A DNA stretch of 64,000 nt, from positions 158,676,247 through 158,740,246 of the forward strand of contig CM043943.1 of assembly GCA_014529385.2 (NCBI GenBank), written 5' to 3'. Below the pieces are notes generated by a model. That model was not told where the DNA came from. It saw only the letters and a program-made list of their open reading frames with translations, and searched no databases. Shown in pieces: positions 1-12,828 of this stretch. Position 1 is the stretch's first letter. Each line of letters begins with the position of its first letter. Origin of the DNA: Adiantum capillus-veneris. Taxonomy: Eukaryota > Streptophyta > Polypodiopsida > Polypodiales > Pteridaceae. A program made the translations under genes and the position numbers.

Positions 1-523
1 ACCTGAAGAAGTATTTGTAGTAAGCACAAGAATGTAAAAAATCAAGTCACCAAGGTGCAAAAAACACTCTTTGGCATAGTAAGAGTCGGGCTGTTGAGCC
101 ATAAAATGAGCAAAGCATTAGTCCCAAAGCTTCAAGTCATATGAAACTCTATGCTAAGAGTCGTAGTTATTAGGCTTACGCTCAAGTTGGAAGATTTGAG
201 CATATCTAAGTCGTGTTGCTCATGCTGGATGAGATGAGCGTAAGAGTCGAAGTCTACTGACTTAAAATTGGTGGAATCGTAGAGTTCAACACTCACTCAC
301 AGTGCACAGTAAGGTTAGAGCACATATCCTCGTCAACGAAAACCATTCTTAAAGGGGTGTCAGCTTTCAAAGCCATGTCATATGCTTTTATAGCTACACC
401 ATCTTTCTAAAGAACCCCTCAAAATCTTTCTTGCACAGCATATTGTTTTCCATGCATTTTTGTGTATGCATAAATAGGATATCCCATCATCAGAAATATG
501 CATTAGACACTCTTTTTTGTCCA
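1..523 (+). repeat. Family N fragment, 3' internal region
   Basis: This stretch is the reverse complement of 49580-50100, which lies in the 3' internal part of the full-length family N element on the minus strand. Matching starts at base 1 (ACCTGAAGAA) and fades after the run near base 523. The copy is therefore in + orientation and is cut by the window edge on its left. I see no intact reading frame and no polypurine tract or LTR after it, so it is a truncated relic. Homology is seen directly; the assignment to family N rests on the position of its partner copy. Confidence 0.8.
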
Positions 524-1637
<1,114 letters not shown>

Positions 1638-1647
1638 ACTGAAAAAA

Positions 1648-1817
1648 TACATTGTGCTTGGTACTGCCTTGGTCAACATCAAAAAGCACAGAAAGTGCTT
1701 GAGGGGCTTTCTGTCCACGGAGTCATCTCTTGGAGTTCGCTGATGGCGGGATATGCTATCAACAGGGGTAGGGCTATGAAGCCTTGGACTATTTTTAGCG
1801 GATGCAATGCGAGGGTA
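1648..1817 (+). pseudogene. Pentatricopeptide-repeat (PPR) protein relic
   Basis: Three short readings in three successive frames together resemble one PPR-repeat region of a plant organelle RNA-binding protein. The first gives YIVLGTALVN (1648-1677), the second KAQKVLEGLSVHGVISWSSL and on to AGYAIN (about 1683-1763), and the third GYEALDYF, a stop, then RMQCEG (about 1770-1817). The order 'LGTALVN - A-VF-like - V-SW-LMAGYA - EAL-F--M' is the usual helix-turn-helix layout of PLS-class PPR repeats. Frameshifts, the stop and the adjacent GA tract show it is not functional. It is the only host-gene-like sequence I see. Family assignment by eye is fairly secure; which PPR subclass is not known. 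Confidence 0.6.
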
Positions 1818-1835
1818 GTGCATATACATTTTTTA

Positions 1836-4549
1836 TAAATTAAAGTGGGCGATGGAGAGGCTTTGAATTAACCTCTCCAATTGGTTAGAAGCTTGTGCGT
1901 CGTATTTGTGTGGGCAAACGAGGGTTCTATCTTTGGCTTGCTCTTTTAGAGCTCGAGATTCGGGAACTTCCACCCTTCCAAAGTGGCGAGAACATGGTTG
2001 AAATTTGGGGAGATTCTCATGATATAATTTCAAGTAGAGCCAGTAGGAGTATGTGATGCACATTTTGGAAAATAGTAATCCCCTCTCATGAGTAGTATAG
2101 TCACCACCACTCATGAAGTCCTAACTCCGTCAATGTGCATGGAAAGGGGTTGTTTGCAGTAGTGGTGAGGGTCATCACAGTATGACGACCTGATGTGGAC
2201 TATTCGGCCAGATTGAAACTCTTATCATGTTGTCAAAGTTCCACATTTTGAGCCTGCATTTTAACAAGCTGTCAAGGCCTCTCCCTCCAACTGCAGCACC
2301 ACAGTCTCTTCTTGCTTCCCTCCATCTTCTAAAGCTCGTTGCTTCATAGTCCCATGACTCAGGGTCCCATAATTTGTGCTAACCACATATTGAAGCCCCT
2401 CGGCAAATGAGAGGGCTCATTTATAGCACCACATGGTTCAATCTATTTCGTTGGTGAAATACCTCTAGAGGTGTAAATACAAAGGGTAGATTCCATTCAA
2501 TTTAGTTTATAGATCATGGGAAGAGAATTTTGCACGTACCTTAATATAATCAAAGGCTAGTAAATGATGAACTCAGATCTGGGGCTCAAGAGTCAAGCCT
2601 CAAAGCTAGAGAAGACTGAAGGAGTTGACATTGCAAACCAAAAATTGCACATTACAAAAGTAAAACCGTTGATAAGTCAAAGGTGTGACACCTTCCTACG
2701 GTCTTAGAAGCAGGAGAAGGACCAATGGGGGAGAGGCACATGTAAGGGTTGGCCTCTCAACTAGCTGTCCTTAGATTGGGATAGAGAAGATGATTTTAGT
2801 CTCTCACAGGCTCCTGCGCACTCCGTCCCTTCTTCCCTTGACCTTTACTAATCCCTGTTGTATTTTCACATCTGTTCTGGTGGCATGTCGCAGTCCTCAG
2901 TTATTGTGCCTTTTTGTGGCCCTACTCTTGCTCGCTTTAGCACAAGCCATCAACGGTTTCACTCTCTCATCCTTAATCCTCATCCTCGATCCTTAAGTAC
3001 TTAACCTCTCTATTAATGGGACACACTTCTTAATCGATTCCATTCTGCCATTTTCTTTAATGGTCAGATTCAAACTCTCTTTAAACCCTGGCCTGCTAAT
3101 CTTGCTTTGCAGTGTTTGATATCCGCTTGGATTTGTTTTATTTGGGCGAGTCTAAGTCAACAAGGATACAATTATACAAATTAAGTGCTTATGTAAGTAG
3201 GCCACCAGATCAGCAAAAGGCCTCAAATTCAATTTCGTTGGCAAAATTATAGAAGGGGGTTCCTCATCATAACTCAGTGAAAGGCGAATAACTCTTCATA
3301 ACTCAGCTTCACATCTAATTTTTCTCACAAAATTTGAGAAAAGGCAAGCCTCACATCTAATTTTGTTGGCAAAATCATAGATTGAATGTCGATGTTATTC
3401 CTCACATCTAATTTGCTAGCAAAATTCAACAAAAGGAAACAGAATCAACATCGATGGTTGGCCACACAATCAACATTGATGCCGCATTATTGTAGTTTGG
3501 TTGGTAGGCCCTCATTAGCATAAGCCAGGCCCTCGATAATGTCGATGGTAGGCCAAAACATCAATGATGATGCCACATCACTTTAGTTTCTCTGGTAGAC
3601 TAGACTCTATTTTTGCTTTTGCAAGCCTCATTAAGATAGGGCAAGTCTCATTTAACGGCATAATAAAACGCCATACTAAAATTAGGAGTAATTATAAACC
3701 AAAAATTATAAAACCCCATTTTTGCTGACAGTCTTCTATTAAATGAGCATTGAGCAACTGTAATAATCCCACAAGCACTTACAAAGGCATTCATGTATTA
3801 CCTAAGAAATATGTGCATCTCGACTAGTATTCAAACACTTTGACAAGTACTTGGGTTAATATCTTTTGTATAAGGCTAGCTGGATCTATTTCACTTGCAA
3901 AATCCTTGGTGGTGTCTTATAAACTTATGCGAGGAGAGAACATACAAGTTTTGTTTGCTATGTTGATCACATTCAATAACTCTATGCCAAATTGTAAATA
4001 TGTTGCTAAAGTCAAAAGATACCACTATCCATGTTCACAAAATAGAACATTTTACACACATATTCAAGGATATCTCAATTCCATTCAAGCTAAGTGTAAC
4101 AAATGCTCAAATGTCAAGGATATCTCAATTTCATTAAAGATAAGTGTAATAATTACATAGATTCAAAGGGACGTGTATGCAATCAAGGAGTTCCTACACC
4201 TTCTTTCTATAAAAGAATCGGAATATTCAATAGATGACATAACATTCAACCACATATGATATGGTTTTGTGGTGATAGTGTTAAGCACAAATGCTATTTA
4301 TGGACTAATATCGCCTACACCTATTAAATGGTTGGTGGCCAAAGGAACATCACTTACTATGGGTAAAATTCAAAGTCTTCAAGGTGCAAGATTTGTTCTT
4401 GATGGCGTATAAGAAATGGGTACCCTGAACCCATCCGGAAGAGCATGGGAGAATATTGCACACACAAAAGTTAGGCCCAAGTAAAGAGAAGGCCAAAAAG
4501 TTATTACTAGAAGATCAATCAATAAAGATATGTAGAGTAGGATTGATTT
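1836..4549. other. AT-rich DNA without a supported gene
   Basis: No recognisable gene in 2.7 kb. An open frame at 2790-2996 (+, 68 residues) contains a hydrophobic run, LLCLFVALLLLALAQA, that looks like a secretory signal peptide, but nothing recognisable follows, so it may be chance or an old exon. Between about 3290 and 3430 the phrase CACATCTAATTT recurs three times with variable spacing, suggesting a decayed local repeat. Between 3840 and 4160 an open frame has no motif I recognise. The segment ends at the LTR at 4550. Confidence 0.4.
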
Positions 4550-4857
4550 TGTATTAATTGAGTCAATGTCAGTTAACAAAAGCTGCTAAAGACAGAGCCT
4601 TACGGATGCACATCAAGGATGAATACAAAGAAGCAGTGAAGATTGGAGTTATACATTTCTCACGTTTTCCCAAAATGGTCATGTATTGTAAATGTCCGAT
4701 TTATTTCAAGCCATTGTAATATTTTAATGTGTTACAGGCTCAATGCGAGCTCCAAGTTGTAAAGAACATGTCAATTAATGTGCCTAGGTTGCAGATTCAG
4801 TAAATGGTGGAGCCCTAAAGGCCTTGGATGCCCGGATATTGCATATTTTTACCCTAT

Positions 4858-4868
4858 GTATATAAGAT
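4858..4868 (+). promoter_or_regulatory. Probable TATA box of the family N LTR
   Basis: GTATATAAGAT lies about 310 bp into the LTR, a plausible U3/R position for RNA polymerase II. The same region in the minus-strand LTRs is partly mutated (TATATACCTAG or GATATACCTAG context). Function is inferred. Confidence 0.5.
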
Positions 4869-5174
4869 AGTGTGTAAAAGAAATTAGGGTTCTCAAGCTC
4901 ATTTGTTGAGAGCACTCTTTGGTGAGAGCTCTTGAGGTGTGTGGCTATGGATTCCTTGAGCTTCTCCTTGCTCATGTGACTTGGTTAACACTAATCAATG
5001 CTTAATTCTCTTTCACTATGCCTTTCTCATGCTTCTTATGATTGCCTATGATGCTTAGATTAGCTAGATCTTAACTAATTAGTGGTTAATCCAGCTCTAA
5101 TCTTGTGTGATTGCCCTCTTTTGCTTGTGTGTGCATGTAGGTTTGATTGGAGTGTGGTGCTCGATAGATCTATG

Positions 5175-5306
5175 TGTGTGTGATTGGGATTAGAGTGTTG
5201 TATGATAGGATTAGTGTTGTGTGCGTCTTGCAATCGTTAGTGTGTGTGATTGGGATTAGAGTGTTGTATGATAGGATTAGTGTTGTGTGCGTCTTGCAAT
5301 CGTTAG
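5175..5306 (+). repeat. 66 bp tandem duplication inside the LTR
   Basis: Two adjacent 66 bp copies starting TGTGTGTGATTGGG, with the same phrase a third time at about 5307, each 66 bases apart. The other two family N LTRs do not show the second unit in this form, so the duplication is private to this copy or its sublineage. Confidence 0.9.
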
Positions 5307-5541
5307 TGTGTGTGATTGGGTTGATTGGAGGTGAAGGGAAGTGGATGTGGATATTACCCTTCATTGTGGACTAGCTCCTCCATAGGCCGAGAAGCTCACC
5401 TCATAGAGTTAACCATTCATGTTTCCATGATTAGCTCACTAATCGTGTGAGTGTTTCCATGCCCTAGCCGGGTAGCTCATCCCTCCGGATTGATAATTTT
5501 GTTGGTCATTGGAGCTATGCAACGATGGGACCCCCAACATT

Positions 5542-5559
5542 TGGCACCGTTGCCGGGGA
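5542..5559 (+). other. Primer binding site, tRNA-Asp type
   Basis: TTTGGCACCGTTGCCGGGGA begins at 5540 immediately after the LTR. It complements the 3' end of plant tRNA-Asp (…CCCCGGCAACGGCGCCA) with one mismatch. It fixes the end of the LTR and the + orientation of the element. The minus-strand element has the equivalent site at 59305-59324. Confidence 0.85.
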
Positions 5560-7352
5560 TGATGGCCTACGCTAGTGTAATTATGGCATAATCGAACGTG
5601 TTTCCTCACTAATTTCACTTGTGTGTTTATGGTTTTGTGGATTTTGGATGTTTGTGCATAAAGCAATGTGTTCATAATTCCCTAATGTGTCATCGTATCT
5701 TGCCAAGTGTGTGTTTACACACTCTAATTTCATACTAACCCCTTGTTAATTTGACTAATTTTGCTAACCTACACACTAATTTGCTATGAAGGATTGGAGC
5801 TTTCAACCGTTCAATCGACCTTCAATGGAAAGGTAATCAAGGTGGTATTCTCAACCTCCCTAGAATCTAAAGATGTGTAGAATTGTGTAGAGATCCCACC
5901 ATGATGAAATGTAATGTTGATGCTATTGCAATGCAATGTTAATGCTATGATGCTATGAAATTTTTGGATTATTCGTTTTCATGCCGTCGTAATGCCGAAA
6001 TTTTTAAGATTTGGTGGAGTATGAATTAGACAAGTTCAATTGCTAATTGGTGAATGTGCGTTGCTAATTGTGTGCCTAATTGATCTAATTGCATGCTTGA
6101 ATGGTCAATTGCAAGTATGTGTGCACTAAAATTAATTGTGTATGCAATCTAATTGAATGTTTGTATGCCTAATTTTAGGTGTGTGTGCACTATTTTGCCC
6201 TTGTTTGTGCACCTAAAAATCAATGTGTGCTTAATGATTTTTTTATTGTGATGATTGATTTGTATTGTGGTCATGCCCAACTAGAGATTTGTGAAATCAC
6301 ATTGCAATTTTGACAAGATTAACGCTTTTGTGTGCGCACCTAAAGATTGGTAAAAACTACCAATTATTAGTGTATGTGTGCCTAAAAAGTGCTTAATGTG
6401 CATGATTAATTCAATTTTTGATTGCATATTTGATGTGTGTAATGGTTAATTGCTGCATTTTTTAGCTCAAAATAGGGATTTACACACTTCAACTGCGTAA
6501 AATTTTGACTTATTTTGTCGCAAATTTTGCCAATTTAATTGCCCAGTTTGGATTTTATTGATTAAATTGTTTGGTAATTAAATTAATTTGATTTTGTTTG
6601 GCTGCACTAATCCCCTATGTATGGAGAATTTTTCAAAACTTTCTTGGGTATTTTTAGGATAATTTTTGTAAAATTTTTACTAATTTTTGCATTAATTTTT
6701 GGTTAATTCCATAAAAAATTGATATCTTTACGAGTTGTTTTGAATCTGTGTTTACGGCTTGATTTCAAGCGCATTTGGGCTTTCTTTTGTCAAATTTTGA
6801 GGGTTTTACTATTTTCGCAGACCAGGTCGATGATTTTGTCAAACTTGGCATTTTCGGTAAAAACTGCTATTTTTGGTGTGCTTTTGCGTGTCAAAGTGTT
6901 TGATTGTGATTGTCAATGATTTTCTAAAATTCCTAGAATTTTTTGGACTTTTCTGGCAATTTTTGGGATTTTCTTGCGGTTTTTGGGCGAATTTTAGCAT
7001 TTTTGGCCTATTTTTGGCATTTTCGGAAGTTTGGAAATAAAAAAATTAATAAAAAGACGATTTTCAACCTTGACACTTTGCCTTGCGGTGCATAAAAATT
7101 CTTTGCCGGTGGATATCTTTACGGTTCGTTGGGATAGTTTCCGTCGACATGAAAGATACTCTTCTTCTTCTTCTTCTTCTTCCCTCTCCGCGTGAACCCA
7201 CTTCACCCTCACTCTCTCTCTAGCTTTCTCTCTCCTCCCCACCCCCTCCCAAAACTCTGATAATCAACCCTCTCTCTTTTCTCCTCACTCTCTCATTAAC
7301 TCCCTCTCTCTCTAAAAGCGCGCTTATTTGCACTCTCTCACCTCCCCCCCCT

Positions 7353-7460
<108 letters not shown>

Positions 7461-7546
7461 CTGAGTCGCCTCTCCGCGTGAATCCCGACCGTGATTGGAG
7501 GATCTCTTTGTCTTTTTCGTGTGCACACACGCACACTCTCGCCTTG

Positions 7547-7549
<3 letters not shown>

Positions 7550-7590
<41 letters not shown>
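7550..7590. repeat. (CT)n microsatellite
   Basis: About 41 bp of CT repeat, separated from the previous tract by about 90 bp. Confidence 0.97.
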
Positions 7591-7592
<2 letters not shown>

Positions 7593-7788
7593 CCATTGGC
7601 AGCAGCCCACGCTCACCCTCCAGTCCCCTCTGCCTTTTGGCGTTGCACCGCTGTCCCCGCACACTCTCGCTGGCCTGCTGCCCTGCTACACGCCAAATCC
7701 CAGCCCTGCGCGCTGGTGTCCCCCCACAAGTCAATGCCGTCTGCGCGCCAGTACAACCTTGTCGCCATTGCCAGGCCCCACACCACAG

Positions 7789-8929
7789 GTAAGATAATTT
7801 AAATAAATAAATAAAAATTTCTCTTTTAAAAAAATAAAATAAAATAAAAAAGCCAAAAATAAAATAAAAATAATAATTAAGAAAAGAATAAAAAATCACA
7901 AAAAACAATAGTAATAATAATAAACAACAATAAAAAAGGATAAAAAATCCCAAAAAAGAATTAAAAAATCAAAAGAATCCAATTAAAAATAAAAAAAGGT
8001 TAAAAAATAAGTAAATAAATATATAGAAGAAATTAAAAACTCATAGAAAATAAGAAAAGGAGATTAAAAAAATAAAAAATAAAAAATAAAAACTAGGAAA
8101 ACACATAAAAAATTAAAAATTCCAGAGATAAATCATAAAAATCCAAAAGTTCACCAATAAATCACAAAAAACTCTTTAAAAAAATAAAAAATTCAGAGAT
8201 AAGTCACAAAAATGATAAAATTTTTATAAAGTCACAAAAGATTCATAAAAAACCAAAACTAATTAAAAAAATCAAAATAAATCACAAAATTCATAAAATC
8301 TTCAAAAAATTCAATAAACATGATAAAATTCACAAAAAAAGAAAATCCACAAAAAAATTCTTAAAAATTCAAAGCTTTTCTAAAAAAATCACTAAAATAA
8401 TTAGAAAATTCAAAATTTCACAAAATAATAATAATAATAATAATAAAAAGTCATCGAAAGTGCCTGAAAAAGTCAAGAAAAGCCAGAAAGAGCCTGAAAA
8501 AAGGCAGATATAGCAAAAAAGCAAAGCTAGGAAGTGCACCGCAACGCAAGCAAAAAATCGAGAACAACACCTATGAAAAAAAATCGAGCAAACAGCGGAA
8601 CAGTCTGAAATAGCCGAAGGATAGCAAAAAAAAGCTGAAAACGGTCAACTCGATGGCGTGAGTGGCATACAAATTTCTAAAATTTTCAAAATCAAGCCGA
8701 AAATCGACCTATCATGGTGGATTGTAGATTAGGCTATTCAAGGCCTAGATTTTCATCGTTTCAAAAGGTTGCAATCAATTCTGACACTGTCGAGCTAGAG
8801 TTAATCAACTCTTGTGAGTCTAAGAGCAGTCAGTTGGAAAACTGCTTTGGCTAAAGCAATTTAATAAAAACCGAGCAGCAAAAATTCTGCTAATCAATAC
8901 CAAAATCTTCTAGGAGACAATTTTTATAG
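7789..8929 (+). other. Predicted leader intron, A-rich
   Basis: The GC-rich leader ends CACAG/GTAAGAT at 7789, a near-consensus 5' splice site. An acceptor TTTTTATAG ends at 8929, eleven bases before the ATG of the family N protein. Between them lie 1.14 kb strikingly rich in A on the coding strand. The minus-strand copy has the same arrangement: AAG/GTAAGT with the intron starting at 57214 and TTTTTACAG ending at 56198. The + copy near 41319 retains TTTTATAG. Conservation of both sites in independent copies supports an intron; strong A-bias instead of U-bias is unusual for a plant intron. An alternative acceptor CTTCTAG ends at 8913. No transcript evidence is available here. Confidence 0.5.
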
Positions 8930-8940
8930 AACAAGCCGAC

Positions 8941-9195
8941 ATGGACTCCAATCGAGCCGAGAGTTCAAGTACAACAGAGCAAGCTAGTAGTAGTGGCAAC
9001 ACAAGCACAACTGCTATAGAGCAGATTTTAAAGCTATATGGGTACAATAGAGATAAGATTTTGTACACCGACTCAGAAGGCCATAGATACTTAATGAGCA
9101 GCAAAAGCAGCACAAAAGCCAAGATCCTATTGTTTAGAGTAAAGCCAAACTCAGAGAACTCCCAGATGTTCACAGACTTTAGTGGAGCCCCCCCT
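8941..9195 (+). pseudogene. Family N protein, N-terminal part of domain D1, truncated
   Basis: Starts MDSNRAESSSTTEQAS, a serine/threonine-rich head, then LKLYGYNRDKILYTDSEGHR and on to FTDFSGA, the first half of domain D1. The same start is seen at 41332 (+) and 56186 (-). In those copies D1 continues through KLKDEV, but here the sequence changes abruptly after FTDFSGA to unrelated A-rich DNA, although the frame stays open to 9270. The ATG is chosen because it is conserved in all three copies just after the predicted splice acceptor. The truncation marks the junction between family N and element A. Confidence 0.75.
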
Positions 9196-9331
9196 GAGCA
9201 ATATGCTTGTTTTGAGCTATCACATGCTAAAAAACAATCATTAAAAAATAATAAAAAATATAAAAAATGAGTGAAAACAGGGTGCAAAACGCCCAAAAAA
9301 TCATGCGGTTAACCTTTGATGGTATTCGCCG
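9196..9331. other. Junction segment between family N and element A
   Basis: A short A-rich stretch (AAAAAATAATAAAAAATATAAAAAA) flanked by family N on the left and the element A gag on the right. No LTR end, primer site or target duplication is visible, so this is not a simple insertion boundary. Confidence 0.5.
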
Positions 9332-11519
9332 ATGCTTGTAGGGTGCCAAAGGCACATGCATCTACGCTCTGGTCATGTGCTAAAGGCCAAGAAACTAGCG
9401 AGCATTTTGACTTACACGAGTTCTCAATACCCACCTACTTTAGGTTCCGGACCCTTAGCGGGAACCCAAGGTAGTACCACTCAGGACCCGCATATAGCAT
9501 CTAGTGACTCTTCCTCTGACTACGACGTCATGAAGGGTTACCCAATGCCTAATCTTGATAGCTCAAGCCAATACATGCATGCCATGGGCCCACGATCTGG
9601 GCCGAGCGTGCTTAGCCGCTTGAAGGAAACCTTTAGTAGAGCCACTCGCTCCAAACATGGAGCTAACGATGTAATTGAGGGGGGTGGGGAAGTAAATTCT
9701 CCATTCATGACCAACATAGACCCTATGCCCTTAGAGAGTGTGCACGTGAATACTCCATTCACTGCACCCCCTGAATCTTCAGAGCAATTCCTCTCCGAGG
9801 TTATATTACCTGATGGTAGAAGCCTTGCCGAAGTGCAAGAGGTCGAACGATATATCATTGTGGCTAGGGAAAAGGAAATCGAGAGCTTATGCAAGGAAGA
9901 GCAACAAAGAGAGTTAAAAGCGAAAGCCCCTATGTCAATATCATTGCTAGGAGAGCAATCGAGTGCTCCTAAATTAACGACCACTAAGGGTCAACCCATA
10001 GAGAGCCACATTGCATCTAATTCAAAGGACACCCCTAGCACCTCAAGCCTAGATGGAGCGTTCCTAAATGAGAAGTGGGAGTACGAACTACAAACAGAAA
10101 CTCTAACCGACCTATACACATGTCACACCTATCACGTGGGTCGGTTAGATGTCCTACAATCCACAACGGGTGCTACTAGTGTGGAGGATCAACAACAAAG
10201 AGTTTGTGAGGTCATCCATAGGGTTATTGAGCTAGAGAGATAGAACAAGGGGATCCACATGCCTTCAACGGGTCTCATGAGATTCTTGGATACAGGGAAG
10301 GCTAAACAACCAACCTTATCTCAAATGGAGACTCCCTCGGTAAGTTCGATGGATCCTCCATATGTTGTTTCACTAGGGGTCTCAGTGCAATCTGAGCCCA
10401 CAAGTGAAAGCTTTATTTTTCCTAGTCTAGCTCATCTTTCCCTTGATGACACCATGGCTACCATGCCTACCCCAATGATGCGCATGCCAAGAAACACGCC
10501 ATGGACCTCATTAGTTAGTAAAGCATTGCTACATGGTAGCTCAATGCATGCAACAATACCTACAAGTGTGTACCAATCGTATATACCTATAGGTCCTGGT
10601 ACTCATGTAGCCCCTACCCCTCCCATTGTTTCAACAACCTATGGTCCACAACCACAACACCCAAGCTCTTATTTCCATGGGACCATACTGTCTAGCATTA
10701 GCATGTCACATCCAACAATTGCTATGCCTAGGGCCACACATATGAACTTTGGGCTGCCACATGGTACAACACCGTACCAAACGTGGAACCCAAGGGCTTC
10801 CTATGCACCAAGCCCAATGCCAATACCTACTCAACATGTAGTCTCTAGAGTGCCTTCACCCACAGTACCTACTCACTTAGGTGACCTGGCAACATTTGCT
10901 CAAGCTATCGGTCGATCTATTGCTGAGAATATACGTAATAGCCTGATAGAGAGCCTAGAAGTAAGGCAGTACAAATAGCCAAGCTCACACAAAGTGGAGA
11001 TGGGGATGTGAGAAAGCATATCAAAGTGTTTGAAAAAATATGTGATTCTCTAGGAGAACACAATGACCTGCATAAGAGTAATGCTTTAAGCCTAACCTTA
11101 AGTGGACGGCAGGGGATTGGTATAGAACCCTAAGGGTGGAAGAAAAAACGATTTACCCTACTCTTAGGAGATTGTTCTTGAAAGAATACATACAAGAGGG
11201 AGTGCTTTGGGATGTAGCCTTTCAGCTCCAAAAAGCCCAACAAGAGGAAGGAGAGTCGGTGAGAGACTTTATTAGTCGCTTAAAGCATTTGAATTCTCGT
11301 TGTAATCCAAATGAGTGCTTCAATAATAATCAATTTCTTGATAGATTCATTAGGGGATTACGACGTGAGGATATCCACAATGGACTAGTCATTAGAGGTA
11401 TCACCACTTGGGAAGCGGTCACCACCAATGCAATCCAATTGGAGGATAATTTAATGATTCAAGGAGAAAGAGTGTCTGTTGAGCCTAAATCTACTAGCTC
11501 ACAAGCATGGGGGCATTAG
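9332..11519 (+). pseudogene. Gag of element A (non-chromodomain Ty3/gypsy)
   Basis: An open frame from 9332 contains HMHLRSGHVL near its start, then a long low-complexity Ser/Pro/Thr region with few hydrophobic blocks. A TAG at 10241-10243 (context ELER*NKG, plausibly a former CAG) interrupts it and the same frame continues to 10978. Frameshifts near 10970 and 11105 lead into the capsid-like core: a DWY..L..EEKTIYPTLRRLFLKEY string, then QQEEGESVRDFISRLKHLN and FLDRFIRGLR, typical of the retrotransposon gag family. Gag would form the cytoplasmic particle that packages the element RNA. The copy is non-functional. The lineage (Tat/Athila-like) is inferred from the overall architecture and lack of chromodomain. 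Confidence 0.8.
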
Positions 11520-11732
11520 CCAATGACCCTAAAGCCTATTGCTAAGGAGCCAAAGATATTTGAGATGACTTTAGCAGATCTCACCAAGGCCATTGAAGAG
11601 AGTCTTAGAGACAATTGTGCTCTGTAAAACAATCATATGTATCCAAGAAGGTATCAATAATGGTGATCAGTATGCTATGGGATGCATAGTACCAGTGAAT
11701 GCCCTACTTTTAGAGTAAAATTCAATGGGAAT

Positions 11733-12340
11733 TGCAATGCCTGTGGGAGGTATGGTCATCAAGCTAAGGATTGCATAGTATTTAAGCGCGCAATGGCCAA
11801 TAAACCAACCTTAGCATGGCAGACACACCTCGAGTGCCTGCATTGATGTCGGCCCCACCTCTTGAACAAACGTCACAACACATGGTCCCTAGGGCCCAAA
11901 ATGTTGTTCAAACAACACGCTTACCACCTCCAGTGCTAAGACCGCAACCACCACATTTGAGAATCACTTCTGTGAATCAAGTGGGTTGTGAGTCATCTAT
12001 TGCTTGTTTGGAAGGCTGTGAGGAAGATATAGACCCTAATATTGCCTATGGGATTGATGCGCTTGAAGAAAGTCCACAATACTACATGGAGGACTATTGG
12101 GGACAAGTCAAACCTGTTTATCAAGTAGCTGTTCTTGCTGCAAGAGGCTAAAATATCAATTACATTTCTAAGAGACCACCTCTTCAATGCTATGAGTGTG
12201 GAGGTCCACATCGTGTGGCCGAGTGTCCTATTAGGCTACAAAAGAATACCACACTAATGCAAACCAATCAAGCGAGCACGTCTACAATGCTGATACTCAT
12301 GTGTAATCGATGTGGCATAGATCATTTGATTGCCAAATGT
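11733..12340 (+). pseudogene. Nucleocapsid region with three zinc knuckles
   Basis: Three CCHC motifs follow the capsid core: CNACGRYGHQAKDC (11733-11774, standard CX2CX4HX4C), CYECGGPHRVAEC (12188-12226) and CNRCGIDHLIAKC (12302-12340). The last two have only three residues between the second Cys and the His. Such knuckles bind element RNA. They lie in different frames separated by stops; a proline-rich open frame at 11816-12151 links the first and second. Confidence 0.75.
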
Positions 12341-12828
12341 CCAAATAATCCAAATGCGCCAAAATCACGCCATTAAACTTGATTGAGACCGAGGAGCCAT
12401 CACAAAGTACACCTGTGGTACCAATAAACATACTCACACGATCGATGCTCTCAAAAACAAAATTATATTCTTGAAGAAAGAGACATGGAATCAATTGCCC
12501 AATCTCAGAAGAAGAAGAAAACACAAAGGAAGAGATCACATAGCAGCAAAGTCAGACCCCAGTTCAAAGGCCAAAATAGGGATTGGTGACGACCCTGCAT
12601 ATATGAATGACGTTGGAGGATTTTGATTCAGGTGAAACCATGGAGACCAAAACGACCACTAGGAAAGAAACCAACAAGGAAGATTGTCATGAGCCACAAT
12701 GGCCATGATCTAAGAAGAAGATAGGAACTTATCCAAACCCTATAGAGGAGATCGAGCGGGTCAAGCAATTAAGGAGTTTGGTAGAAGATAACCAAAGGGA
12801 TCTAGAGCCAGCACCTAGGTAGATAACA

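Larger units (their letters stand above)
4550..5539 (+). mobile_element. Family N 5' LTR, + copy
   Basis: About 990 bp matching, in opposite orientation, the LTRs at 48128-49069 and 59325-60245. It begins TGTATTAATTGAG (the others begin TGTTAATTGAGTCAAC or TGTTAACTGAGTCAAC) and ends CCCCCAACA directly before a tRNA-Asp-type primer site. The LTR is longer than its relatives partly because of a 66 bp tandem duplication. No 3' LTR partner of this copy exists in the window, because the element passes into unrelated element A sequence at about 9195. The start is uncertain by a few bases since the first nucleotides are mutated. Confidence 0.85.

Noticed and set aside
5170-5374. Short open frames on both strands over the 66 bp tandem repeat
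   Set aside because: They arise because 66 is a multiple of three, so the frame repeats; no coding evidence.
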